The notes under the pieces: generated by a model
The model's database searches: none
Seen by the model: the letters and a program-made list of their open reading frames with translations, nothing else
What the model was told of the DNA's origin: nothing
Part shown: positions 1 to 6,338 of the stretch, piece by piece
Position numbering within the stretch: position 1 is the first letter of the stretch
How the letters are laid out: each line of letters opens with the position of its first letter
Position numbers and translations under genes: made by a program
DNA from: Chloroflexota bacterium
Lineage (GTDB): Bacteria; Chloroflexota; Anaerolineae; Promineifilales; Promineifilaceae
Direction of reading: 5' to 3'
Length of the DNA stretch: 12,373 nt
NCBI GenBank assembly: GCA_024640485.1
Contig: JAHEEY010000089.1
Coordinates: 1 to 12,373, forward strand

Positions 1-1
1 G

Positions 2-52
2 CTTCTGCTGTACGCCAGCGCCCAATTCTTCATCTGGGGCTGGATCGCGTAG
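2..52 (+). CDS. C-terminal end of a probable membrane protein (partial)
   Basis: The frame beginning at base 2 is open to a TAG stop at 50-52 and encodes LLLYASAQFFIWGWIA, a hydrophobic aromatic-rich tail typical of a last transmembrane helix. The gene starts outside the window. It runs toward the minus-strand gene ending at 85, leaving a 32-base convergent gap without a clear terminator. The Y-x-SAQ-x4-G pattern loosely recalls YihY/BrkB-type membrane proteins, but 16 residues are too few to name a family. The other two plus frames also stop soon after, so the choice of frame rests on hydrophobicity alone. Confidence 0.4.
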   Translation, partial: LLLYASAQFFIWGWIA

Positions 53-84
53 CTTGATAGGCGACAATTCAGCGAAGCCCAGGT

Positions 85-1953
85 CTACAGGCAATCCAGG
101 ACGTCGGCAACCAGATCATACCGGCCGAAGGCGGGCATCAGATAGGCGCCATTGACCACTGGTTTTACCGCGGTGAGAATCTCTCTGGCGATGGCGACCC
201 CTTCATCTGCCGGGATAGGGGCATCCTTGAGCCGCCGCCGGTACCGCTCTGGGATATGAATGCCCGGCACCTCATGATGCAGAAATTCGGCGTTGCGCTG
301 ATTGTAAAGCGGCTTGATGCCGGCGATCAGCGGGATGATTGGCTCTCCATACCGGGCACGGTAGGCATCAATAAACGCGACCGCTGCTTCCGCGTCGAAA
401 ACAGGCTGTGTCAGGGCAAAATCCGCCCCATTGCTGATCTTCTTCCGCAGCAGGGTCATTTCCCGATCGATATCCTTGGGCGTCAGGCTGAGGGCGCAGC
501 CGACCACAAAATTGGTGGCTTCATCCATCGGCTGGCCCGCCTTGTCCACCCCATGGTTGAACTGCTGCTTGATCAGCTGGATCAGCCCGGTAGGGACAAT
601 GTCATAACTGTCGGTCGCATCGGGGAAATCGCCAATCCGGGTCGGGTCTCCCATTACCACAAACAGGTTCCGCAGCCCCATGGCATAGGCTGCCAGCAAG
701 TCGCCCTGGATGCGCAGCAGGTTGCGGCCTCTGGTGGGGAAATGAAGGATCGTTTCCAGCCCTACTTCTCGCTGGACCAGATGGGCGGCAGCCCAGGCGC
801 TCATGCGCATTCGGGCCAGCGGGCTGTCGGCGATGTTGAGGATATTGGCTCCCGCTCCTTTCAGCATCCGGGCGCCTGCCAGCAGCCCCTGGGTGGCGAT
901 CCCTTTTGGCGGGCTCATCTCCACCGTTGCCACAAACTGGTTTTGCGCCAGATACTGCCCCAAACGTGTGGTCTGGTCGGTGACAACGGCGCGGCTCTGG
1001 TCGTCAGAAACAACCGTTATCTGGGGTACTGGGTAAATGCTTTTACCCGGTGAATCCAGCGCCTGGCGCATGGCGGCGATATGGGCGTCGGTGGTACCGC
1101 AGCAGCCGCCTACCAGGCTGGCCCCGGCTTCGGCAAATGCTTTGGCGTATTCGCCAAAATAGGTCGGTATAGCCGGATACATCACCCTGCCCCCCTCCAA
1201 CTGCTCAGGCCAGCCGGCGTTGGGCACTGCCGCCAGCGGCAGTTCAGGTGCCGCCTGCTTCATGATGGCGATCAGCCGGAGTATCTGGGCTGGGCCTACG
1301 CTGCAGTTTACCCCTATGCAGTCGATATCCAACTTGGACAGACGAGAAGCGGCTGTGTTAGGGGTATGGCCTAACAAGGTGCGGTCATCCCGGGAGAAGC
1401 TCATGGTCACCACGATAGGGATGTCAGCGGACAAGGATCTGGCGGCAGTTACGGCAGCTTCCGCTTCTTTAAGGTCTGACATGGTCTCGATGATCAGCAG
1501 ATCGACCGCCCCCGCCCTGGCTGTCAGCAGCGCTTCGATCTGTTCACCAAAGGCATCCTGGGCCTCAGCAAAGGTGACCCGCCCCAGCGGCGCCAGCCTG
1601 ACGCCTAGCGGGCCCACAGAACCTGCCAGCAGCAGCGGCTTGAAGGCGCCGCTGATCACCCTGCGGGCGATGTCGACGGCGGCATGATTGACAGCCGCTA
1701 CCTGATCTTGGAGGCCGTGTTCTGCCAGCTGGAAACGGTTGGCACCGAAGCTGTTGGCTTCAAGGATATCCGCCCCGGCATGGATGTAGGCCCGATGAAT
1801 CTCCGCCACCAGGGCCGGGTTGCGCAGATTAACCGCATCCAGCGATTGATCGGCAGCCGCTCCCCGCTCATGGAGCAGAGTGCCCATGGCGCCGTCGATC
1901 AGCAGAGGGCCGCCAGCTAACAGCCGGCGGAACGCCAGCCTATCAAGCGCCAT
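85..1953 (-). CDS. yitJ: Bifunctional homocysteine S-methyltransferase / 5,10-methylenetetrahydrofolate reductase
   Basis: This cytoplasmic 622-residue fusion has the same order and nearly the same length as Bacillus subtilis YitJ. Residues 1 to about 300 form a homocysteine methyltransferase barrel: DGAMGT at 20-25, and the zinc/thiolate cysteines Cys217 in VNCSVG and Cys284-Cys285 in GGCCGTT. Residues from about 335 form a MetF-type flavin reductase barrel: Glu345 in VEMSPPK (equivalent to the catalytic Glu of FEFFPP in MetF), MGDPT at 434-438, TQPVFD at 515-520, and the conserved GAYLMPAFGRY end. Known family roles are reduction of methylene-THF to methyl-THF and methyl transfer to homocysteine; the methyl donor of the N-terminal half cannot be read from sequence. 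The ATG at 1951-1953 overlaps the stop of the upstream LCP gene (TAATG) and has no strong Shine-Dalgarno, so translation is probably coupled. No S-box riboswitch lies ahead of it, unlike Bacillus yitJ. Confidence 0.93.
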   Translation of the reverse strand: MALDRLAFRRLLAGGPLLIDGAMGTLLHERGAAADQSLDAVNLRNPALVAEIHRAYIHAGADILEANSFGANRFQLAEHGLQDQVAAVNHAAVDIARRVISGAFKPLLLAGSVGPLGVRLAPLGRVTFAEAQDAFGEQIEALLTARAGAVDLLIIETMSDLKEAEAAVTAARSLSADIPIVVTMSFSRDDRTLLGHTPNTAASRLSKLDIDCIGVNCSVGPAQILRLIAIMKQAAPELPLAAVPNAGWPEQLEGGRVMYPAIPTYFGEYAKAFAEAGASLVGGCCGTTDAHIAAMRQALDSPGKSIYPVPQITVVSDDQSRAVVTDQTTRLGQYLAQNQFVATVEMSPPKGIATQGLLAGARMLKGAGANILNIADSPLARMRMSAWAAAHLVQREVGLETILHFPTRGRNLLRIQGDLLAAYAMGLRNLFVVMGDPTRIGDFPDATDSYDIVPTGLIQLIKQQFNHGVDKAGQPMDEATNFVVGCALSLTPKDIDREMTLLRKKISNGADFALTQPVFDAEAAVAFIDAYRARYGEPIIPLIAGIKPLYNQRNAEFLHHEVPGIHIPERYRRRLKDAPIPADEGVAIAREILTAVKPVVNGAYLMPAFGRYDLVADVLDCL

Positions 1954-3023
1954 TATTCATCGTAGAAGAGGCTGTGAATCAACTCTGAGGCGCTGGCATT
2001 GGACAAAACCAGTACCTGGGCGCCGGTATCAGTGGTGTGGCTGGTGACATACTGGTAATCCAGCACTTCGTTTCGGATATTTTCCGAAGGGATTTCGCTG
2101 ACGGTCACGCCCAGACGCATGATTTGATCCAGCGTCAGGTCGGTGCGAACCCCTTGCTCCAGCTGCTGGTAGAGCAACGGCGCCTTGGTGATCAGTCCGG
2201 ATATACCCAGATTCATCGCCTTCTGACGTACCGCCAAGACCACCTGCTGCTGCCGCTGGGCCCGGCCGAAATCGTTGTCTACGTGACGGGTACGAGCGTA
2301 TTTCAGCGCAGTCACGCCGTCGAAGTGCTGCAGTCCAGACGGGATGTAGAGCGGATCGTAGCCATAGTTCATGTCAGGGTATGTGGGGTCGTTGATGATA
2401 AAGGGCACGTTGACATCAATGCCTCCCAAGGCGTCAACCCCTTTGACCACAGCACTAAAGTCCACCATGACGTAATGGTTGATCGGGATACCCAAATTAT
2501 ATTCAACCGTTTGCTTGGCCAATTCGGCCCCGCCGGCAGGACTGGTACCGGAGCTGCCGTAAACAAAGGCGGTATTGATCCGATCCCGCCCTCTGCCGGG
2601 AATGAGTACGTAGAGATCTCTTGGAATGGATAGAATCGAAATTTTATTGGCTGAGGGATCAATCGACACCACCATCATGGTGTCAGTTCGGGAAATAAAT
2701 GGTTCACCGGGACGGCGATCGATGCCCATGATCAAGACATTGATCCGGTCAGAACCGGTCCATGGTTCACTGGTGGGAATCGGAGTAGGCTCAGCAACAC
2801 CGCCGGCCAAGGTCGGGGCGGAGGCAGGCCCTTCCTGGTCAAGCTGCAGGCCGATACCCATTACCTCTGCCGCCGCTATCTCAATCGGATTCAACGGCCG
2901 GTTCCAGACATTTTGGAACGTGAGGTAGGCAAAGGAGACCACGCTAACTCCGGACATCACAAAGGCGATGGAGAGGCCAAGGCTGAGCCAGATTGGCAAG
3001 ATAGATTGCGTAGATTTTTGCAA
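1953..3023 (-). CDS. LytR-CpsA-Psr (LCP) family cell-wall glycopolymer ligase
   Basis: LCP proteins are membrane-anchored enzymes that transfer polyprenyl-phosphate-linked glycopolymers onto peptidoglycan. With the start chosen here the protein has 356 residues: a short N-terminus, one transmembrane helix (about residues 9-36), a Pro/Ala-rich linker, then the LCP domain. Family motifs are RINVLIMGIDRR (93-104), SRTDTMM (111-117), SIPRDLYV (132-139), the ALGGIDV strand, YARTRH (242-247) and DFGRAQRQQQ (from 251), which include the usual phosphate-binding Arg and Asp residues. The frame extends upstream to a TTG at 3057-3059, but TTG at 3021-3023 is preferred. It has AAGGAG six bases ahead, and a perfect -10 box at 3068-3073 would place the transcript start near 3060, leaving no leader for the longer form. 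It is first in a two-gene unit with the methyltransferase/MTHFR gene. The family call is firm; the substrate is unknown. Confidence 0.92.
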   Translation of the reverse strand: MQKSTQSILPIWLSLGLSIAFVMSGVSVVSFAYLTFQNVWNRPLNPIEIAAAEVMGIGLQLDQEGPASAPTLAGGVAEPTPIPTSEPWTGSDRINVLIMGIDRRPGEPFISRTDTMMVVSIDPSANKISILSIPRDLYVLIPGRGRDRINTAFVYGSSGTSPAGGAELAKQTVEYNLGIPINHYVMVDFSAVVKGVDALGGIDVNVPFIINDPTYPDMNYGYDPLYIPSGLQHFDGVTALKYARTRHVDNDFGRAQRQQQVVLAVRQKAMNLGISGLITKAPLLYQQLEQGVRTDLTLDQIMRLGVTVSEIPSENIRNEVLDYQYVTSHTTDTGAQVLVLSNASASELIHSLFYDE

Positions 3024-3029
3024 GTCAAA

Positions 3030-3035
3030 CTCCTT
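3030..3035 (-). promoter_or_regulatory. Ribosome binding site deciding the LCP start
   Basis: The minus strand reads AAGGAG, then six bases (TTTGAC), then TTG at 3021-3023. No comparable site precedes the longer TTG start at 3057-3059. This selects the shorter protein. Confidence 0.75.
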
Positions 3036-3067
3036 GACGCCACTAATTACAGATAGCAATCCTGGAG

Positions 3068-3096
3068 ATTATAACCGCAATGATCGTTTTCGAAAG
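3068..3096 (-). promoter_or_regulatory. Candidate sigma70-type promoter of the LCP-methyltransferase unit
   Basis: On the minus strand there is a perfect TATAAT at 3073-3068. About 16-17 bases upstream lies only a weak -35 (TTTCGA-like, about 3090-3095). The expected transcript start, near 3060, leaves a leader of about 38 bases before the preferred TTG start. Confidence 0.55.
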
Positions 3097-3245
3097 GATG
3101 ACCAAGTAACATTTCCCCTACTAATCGCCAACTATCAGACTACCAGCCCGCCTCAGGGGTGTTTGAGATGAGCGTCAGATGAAAACGGACGGCAGCCTCG
3201 GCCGAAATTATCGGGCAAACCGCCCGCCGACACAGGGCCCTGGCT
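3097..3245. other. Divergent intergenic spacer with no recognised gene
   Basis: The space between the LCP start and the moaA start is about 455 bases. This left-centre part carries short inverted repeats (for example CGGGC near 3212 against CCGCCCG near 3220) but no reading frame with a ribosome site and no tRNA-like fold that I can recognise. It probably holds only upstream regulatory sequence for the two divergent promoters. Confidence 0.4.
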
Positions 3246-3273
3246 TTGACAAGTGACGACATTCATTGTAAAT
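3246..3273 (+). promoter_or_regulatory. moaA: Candidate promoter for the moaA leader transcript
   Basis: A perfect -35 box TTGACA at 3246-3251 is followed after 16 bases by TGTAAA (3268-3273), or after 18 bases by TAAATT (3270-3275); both match TATAAT at four positions. Transcription would begin near 3280, giving a leader of about 195-200 nt before the moaA ATG. That is far longer than translation requires and agrees with the structured leader below. Confidence 0.55.
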
Positions 3274-3281
3274 TCAGCTGC

Positions 3282-3478
3282 TATTCAGGCTGAAGTGCTA
3301 CCATCGAAAACGATGTAGCAGCCTGGCCGGTAATGGCAGGGCAATCGCAGCCTTCGCCAGTGAGTACAAGCAAAGTCATCGCCACGAAAGGTGACGCGGA
3401 ATTTTCGTGATGATTGTTTTGCGGCACTGCTGTAAATAGAAATTTCAGCCGAAACTGAATCTTGTTGGATGGACTTAT
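3282..3478 (+). promoter_or_regulatory. Long structured 5' leader of moaA, candidate riboswitch
   Basis: The leader folds into successive hairpins. (1) 3286-3325: CAGGCT pairs with AGCCTG, continuing after a five-base bulge into GCTAC/GTAGC and ATCG/CGAT around an AAAA loop. (2) 3334-3359: TGGCAGGGC pairs with GCCTT-C-GCCA, with a single bulged C and a seven-base loop. (3) 3375-3394: GTCATC with GGTGAC, or alternatively the overlapping hairpin 3376-3413 (separate entry). (4) 3444-3459: TTCAG with CTGAA. Molybdenum-cofactor riboswitches (the Moco RNA motif) are known upstream of moaA genes, so cofactor feedback is the obvious hypothesis. I cannot match this sequence to that consensus from memory, so the class is inferred from position and structure only. 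The moaA ribosome site downstream is weak (GGA at 3467-3469). Confidence 0.5.
3376..3420 (+). terminator. Candidate attenuator (terminator-like hairpin) in the moaA leader
   Basis: TCAT (3376-3379) plus CACGAAA (3383-3389) pair with TTTCGTG (3403-3409) plus ATGA (3410-3413), with three bulged bases. The run TTGTTTT (3414-3420) follows directly. This hairpin shares bases with an alternative helix, GTCATC (3375-3380) with GGTGAC (3389-3394), so only one can form at a time, as in transcription-attenuating riboswitches. The stem is A/T-rich and the loop is 13 bases, so it would be a modest terminator. Confidence 0.4.
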
Positions 3479-4459
3479 ATGACCTCTGATCGCTTTGGCC
3501 GCAACATCAACTACCTGCGCATTTCCCTCACGGACAAATGCAACCTGCGCTGCGTATACTGCATGCCCGAAGATATGACCTTCCGGCCCAAGTCAGAACT
3601 TCTCCAGGATGATGAGATCATCCGGCTGGTGCGCATCTTCGCCGAGCTGGGATTTCACAAGTTCCGGCTGACTGGCGGCGAGCCCACAATTCGGGCTAAC
3701 GTGGTCGATATCGTAGACCAGATCGTCAGGACGGCTGGGGTACAGACGGTGGCTATGACAACCAACGGCCTGCTGCTGAACAAACTGGCGGCGCCGCTGG
3801 CGAAAGCAGGCCTGAAACGGGTGAATATCAGTATCGACACCTTAAACCCAGAGAAGTTCAATAAACTTACCCGCTGGGGCAAAGTGGAAGATGTTTGGGC
3901 GGGGATCGAGGCCTCAAGACAGGCAGGGTTGGAAATCAAGCTGAACGCTGTCGTCGTCCGCAACTACAACCACCTGGAAGATGTGGTCGATCTGGCCAGA
4001 CTGACCCTGTCTCAGCCGTGGCAGGTGCGGTTCATCGAGATGATGCCTTTTGGCGATGTGGCAGATTTTCAACAGGCGGGCATCGTCAGTCAGAAGGAAC
4101 TGATGGCCACCATATCAGCCGAGCTGGGGCCGCTGTCGGTCACCAACGGCGGCCAACTTGACGGGGAAGCCAAGTTGTACCAGCTGGAAGGCGCCCTGGG
4201 CACCGTAGGATTCATCAGTTCGGTGACCCAACCTTTCTGTGCCAGCTGCACCCGGGCCAGATTAACTGCCGACGGCAGGCTGCGCCTCTGCCTGCTGCGG
4301 GAGCAGGAAGTCGATTTGATGACCCCGCTGCGCGACGGCGCCAGCGACGAAGAGCTCAAAGCGATTATCGAAGACGGCATCTGGTGGAAACCGTGGGGCC
4401 ATCGTCTAGACGATGAAATCATCCCCTTGAATCGGGTGATGTCAGAAATCGGCGGCTGA
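3479..4459 (+). CDS. moaA: GTP 3',8-cyclase MoaA (molybdenum cofactor biosynthesis)
   Basis: MoaA is a radical SAM enzyme that converts GTP to 3',8-cyclo-7,8-dihydro-GTP, the first step of molybdopterin synthesis, in the cytoplasm. The 326 residues match the family length. The N-terminal [4Fe-4S] cluster ligands are Cys21, Cys25 and Cys28 (CNLRCVYC), followed by the SAM-binding TGGEPT at 65-70. The C-terminal cluster ligands are Cys254, Cys257 and Cys271. The protein ends in the conserved MSEIGG, whose terminal GG is required for activity in studied MoaA. FGRNINYLRIS just after the ATG matches the usual family N-terminus, so the start is firm despite a weak ribosome site. No other molybdopterin gene lies in the window. 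The gene stands alone behind its own long leader and converges on the glycosyltransferase gene 23 bases downstream. Confidence 0.97.
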   Translation: MTSDRFGRNINYLRISLTDKCNLRCVYCMPEDMTFRPKSELLQDDEIIRLVRIFAELGFHKFRLTGGEPTIRANVVDIVDQIVRTAGVQTVAMTTNGLLLNKLAAPLAKAGLKRVNISIDTLNPEKFNKLTRWGKVEDVWAGIEASRQAGLEIKLNAVVVRNYNHLEDVVDLARLTLSQPWQVRFIEMMPFGDVADFQQAGIVSQKELMATISAELGPLSVTNGGQLDGEAKLYQLEGALGTVGFISSVTQPFCASCTRARLTADGRLRLCLLREQEVDLMTPLRDGASDEELKAIIEDGIWWKPWGHRLDDEIIPLNRVMSEIGG

Positions 4460-4482
4460 TCAGGACCGCCGGCGGCACGATT

Positions 4483-5424
4483 TTACTCGTCAAATCCCCA
4501 TTTCCTGGCGCTCAAATAGAGCGGGCGTCCCTTCACCTCATCATAGATCCGTCCCAGATATTCGCCGATAATCCCCAGGCTGATCAACTGCACCCCACCC
4601 AGGAAGAGCACCGCCACCAGCGTAGTCGCCTGGCCCAACAATGGGGTATCGGGGCCAAACATACGCAGTAAGACAACCGCCAAAATCGCCAGGCCGCTGA
4701 TCACGGCAATCAGAAAGCCCAGGTAGGTAGCCATCTGCAGCGGGACGTAGGAAAAACTGGTGATGGCGTTGGTGGCGAACTTGATCATGCGCCGGTAAGA
4801 GCTGAATTTGGCCTCGCCGGCGAAACGCGGGGAGCGTTTGAAGGAAACGCCGGTCTGTTTGAAACCTACCCAGGGCACCATTCCCCGTAAAAACCGGTTG
4901 CGCTCCTTCATCTGGCAGAGAACGTTCACCACCTTGCGATCCATCAGCCGGAAATCTCCGGTATCCAAAGGGATATTGACACTGGTGATACGGTGAATGA
5001 GACGATAAAACAGCTTGGCGGTGATCTTCTTGTGCCAGCTCTCGCCCGCTCGTTCAGTGCGCACGCCGTAAACTACCTCATAACCTTGGCGCCATTTGGC
5101 GATCATTTCCGGGATAACTTCCGGCGGATCCTGCAGGTCTGCGTCGGTCAGAATCACGGCATCGCCGCTGCTGTGGTCCAATCCCGCGGTCACCGCCTCC
5201 TGGAAGCCAAAATTGCGCGAGAAGCTGATGCCCTTCACCCGAGGATCTTGATCATGCAGCTGGGCGATGATTTCGGCTGACCGGTCCCGGCTGCCGTCAT
5301 CCACGAGAAGGAGTTCCCAAGGATCGCCCAGAGGGTTCATCACTTCACTAATCCGCCGGTACAGCTCCGGGAGCACAGCTTCCTCGTTGTATACGGGAGC
5401 GACGATGGTAAATACTGGTTTCAT
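4483..5424 (-). CDS. Family 2 glycosyltransferase, GtrB/dolichyl-phosphate-sugar synthase-like
   Basis: Enzymes of this type transfer a sugar from a nucleotide donor to polyprenyl phosphate on the cytoplasmic face of the membrane, making lipid-linked sugars for envelope glycosylation. With ATG at 5422-5424 the protein has 313 residues, the usual size. A GT-A domain comes first: VAPVYNEE (8-15), LLVDDGSRDRS (39-49), FSRNFGFQEAV (68-78) and the DxD/DADLQDPP motif at 94-101. After the RGMVPWVGF motif (180-188) come two transmembrane segments, about 230-255 and 266-288, ending in EYLGRIYDEVKGRP. The frame extends 26 codons upstream to a GTG at 5500-5502, but homology begins at MKPVFTIV, so the shorter start is preferred; its GAGG ribosome site is close. 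The gap of 141 bases to the upstream phosphatase-family gene suggests its own promoter. The sugar is unknown. Confidence 0.9.
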   Translation of the reverse strand: MKPVFTIVAPVYNEEAVLPELYRRISEVMNPLGDPWELLLVDDGSRDRSAEIIAQLHDQDPRVKGISFSRNFGFQEAVTAGLDHSSGDAVILTDADLQDPPEVIPEMIAKWRQGYEVVYGVRTERAGESWHKKITAKLFYRLIHRITSVNIPLDTGDFRLMDRKVVNVLCQMKERNRFLRGMVPWVGFKQTGVSFKRSPRFAGEAKFSSYRRMIKFATNAITSFSYVPLQMATYLGFLIAVISGLAILAVVLLRMFGPDTPLLGQATTLVAVLFLGGVQLISLGIIGEYLGRIYDEVKGRPLYLSARKWGFDE

Positions 5425-5493
5425 AAGCCTCACAGTCACGCCTGGCCCAGTTTCGCGAGCCACAGCGAATAATCTTCTCTTTGCGGTACAACC

Positions 5494-5522
5494 TTTATAC
5501 ACGCCAATGAACCGAAATGCTC
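5494..5522 (-). promoter_or_regulatory. Weak candidate promoter for the glycosyltransferase gene
   Basis: The minus strand has TATAAA at 5499-5494, a five-of-six match to the -10 box, in the 141-base gap upstream of the glycosyltransferase. No convincing -35 box stands 16-18 bases upstream, so this is tentative. Confidence 0.3.
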
Positions 5523-5565
5523 AGCGGAGAGCCGCCAGCCTACCCAGCAGGGCATCGGCAAATGC

Positions 5566-6333
5566 CTAGATCTGCACCTTGGTGAGCAAACCGACATGGT
5601 CTGACGGGTACAGGGTGTCGTCTTCAGCGTCCGGCTTGTCGCAAAACAAGGAAGCTGATTGTACAGCGCCCACTGCCGATGACAGAAAGATGTAGTCCAG
5701 ACAGCCCGACCAATCCCGGTTCAAGCCAGCCAGAGCGGTGGGGTAAGTGGCTAGGGGCTCATGGCCGTGGCGTTCGAAATAAGCAGAGCGGTAGCTTTGC
5801 TTCATGTAGCTGACCGCCGGGCCATCCGGGGTCTCATTGAAATCTCCGGCGATTATCTGGTGAGGAATCCGCCGGTGGCTGTTGAGCCAGCCGATCAACT
5901 TCATCACCTGCTCGGTTCGCGCTTCGCGTTCGTAAGAAACATGATGCAAATGAACTGCCACAAAATCAACGATCTGCCGCGATGAAAGCTGCACATTGGC
6001 CCTTACAGCCAGCCGACCGCCGTACCCTAAAGAGATCAGATCATGATACACCACCGGCAGCCTGGTGAGGATGCCTATCCCTTCAAAGTACCCGTTTATC
6101 AAATGGCGCTTGCGCCGTTGAATCAGCTGATAAGGGTGTTTTGAACTGCCGGAAATACGCCAGTTGATCTGGCTGCACAGCCAGGGTCCCTGATTGATTG
6201 GAAAACTAATCTCCTGCAGGCTGATCAGATCCGGGGCAGCATCAACCAATTGGCCCACCAGCAGCTGGCGGCGCTGCAGCCAGCGATTGGCGTTATTGCG
6301 CAGGTTGATGGTCGCTACCGTCAGTTCTGTCAT
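5566..6333 (-). CDS. Endonuclease/exonuclease/phosphatase (EEP) family protein
   Basis: This 255-residue cytoplasmic protein has the EEP fold of metal-dependent phosphoesterases. Visible family landmarks are Asn10 in VATINLRNN, the metal-ligand Glu41 in SLQEI, VHLHHVS around 127-133, GDFNETP at 163-169 (Asp164 and Asn166), LDYIF at 212-216 and the terminal SDH at 244-246 (Asp245, His246). All catalytic positions appear intact. It has no signal peptide, so a secreted nuclease or sphingomyelinase is unlikely. The family acts on DNA, RNA, inositol phosphates and other phosphodiesters, and the substrate cannot be read here. Its ATG lies five bases after the stop of the upstream glycoside hydrolase gene and has no strong Shine-Dalgarno, so it is probably translated from the same message by coupling. 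Confidence 0.88.
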   Translation of the reverse strand: MTELTVATINLRNNANRWLQRRQLLVGQLVDAAPDLISLQEISFPINQGPWLCSQINWRISGSSKHPYQLIQRRKRHLINGYFEGIGILTRLPVVYHDLISLGYGGRLAVRANVQLSSRQIVDFVAVHLHHVSYEREARTEQVMKLIGWLNSHRRIPHQIIAGDFNETPDGPAVSYMKQSYRSAYFERHGHEPLATYPTALAGLNRDWSGCLDYIFLSSAVGAVQSASLFCDKPDAEDDTLYPSDHVGLLTKVQI

Positions 6334-6338
6334 CAGCT

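Noticed and set aside
256..1053. 265-codon plus-strand reading frame opposite the methyltransferase/MTHFR gene
   Set aside because: The minus strand encodes an intact conserved enzyme across the whole stretch, and the plus frame lacks recognisable motifs. It is the antisense shadow of a GC-rich gene.
1956..2100. SAM (S-box) riboswitch controlling the methyltransferase/MTHFR gene
   Set aside because: The sequence immediately upstream is coding sequence of the LCP gene and the two genes overlap, leaving no leader.
3370..3396. Resemblance of the GCAAA...CGAAAGGTGACGC stretch to a c-di-GMP-I riboswitch
   Set aside because: The second half of that motif is missing and the helix does not close on the GAAA loop as in that class.
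4457..4459. Genome-wide recoding of TGA as an explanation for the internal TGA
   Set aside because: TGA directly follows the conserved terminal GG of MoaA and also ends the glycoside hydrolase gene, so TGA is a normal stop here.
4466..4475. CCGCCGGCGG palindrome between moaA and the glycosyltransferase gene as a bidirectional terminator
   Set aside because: With a minimal loop the stem is only three pairs, and the T-run nearby is short and offset.
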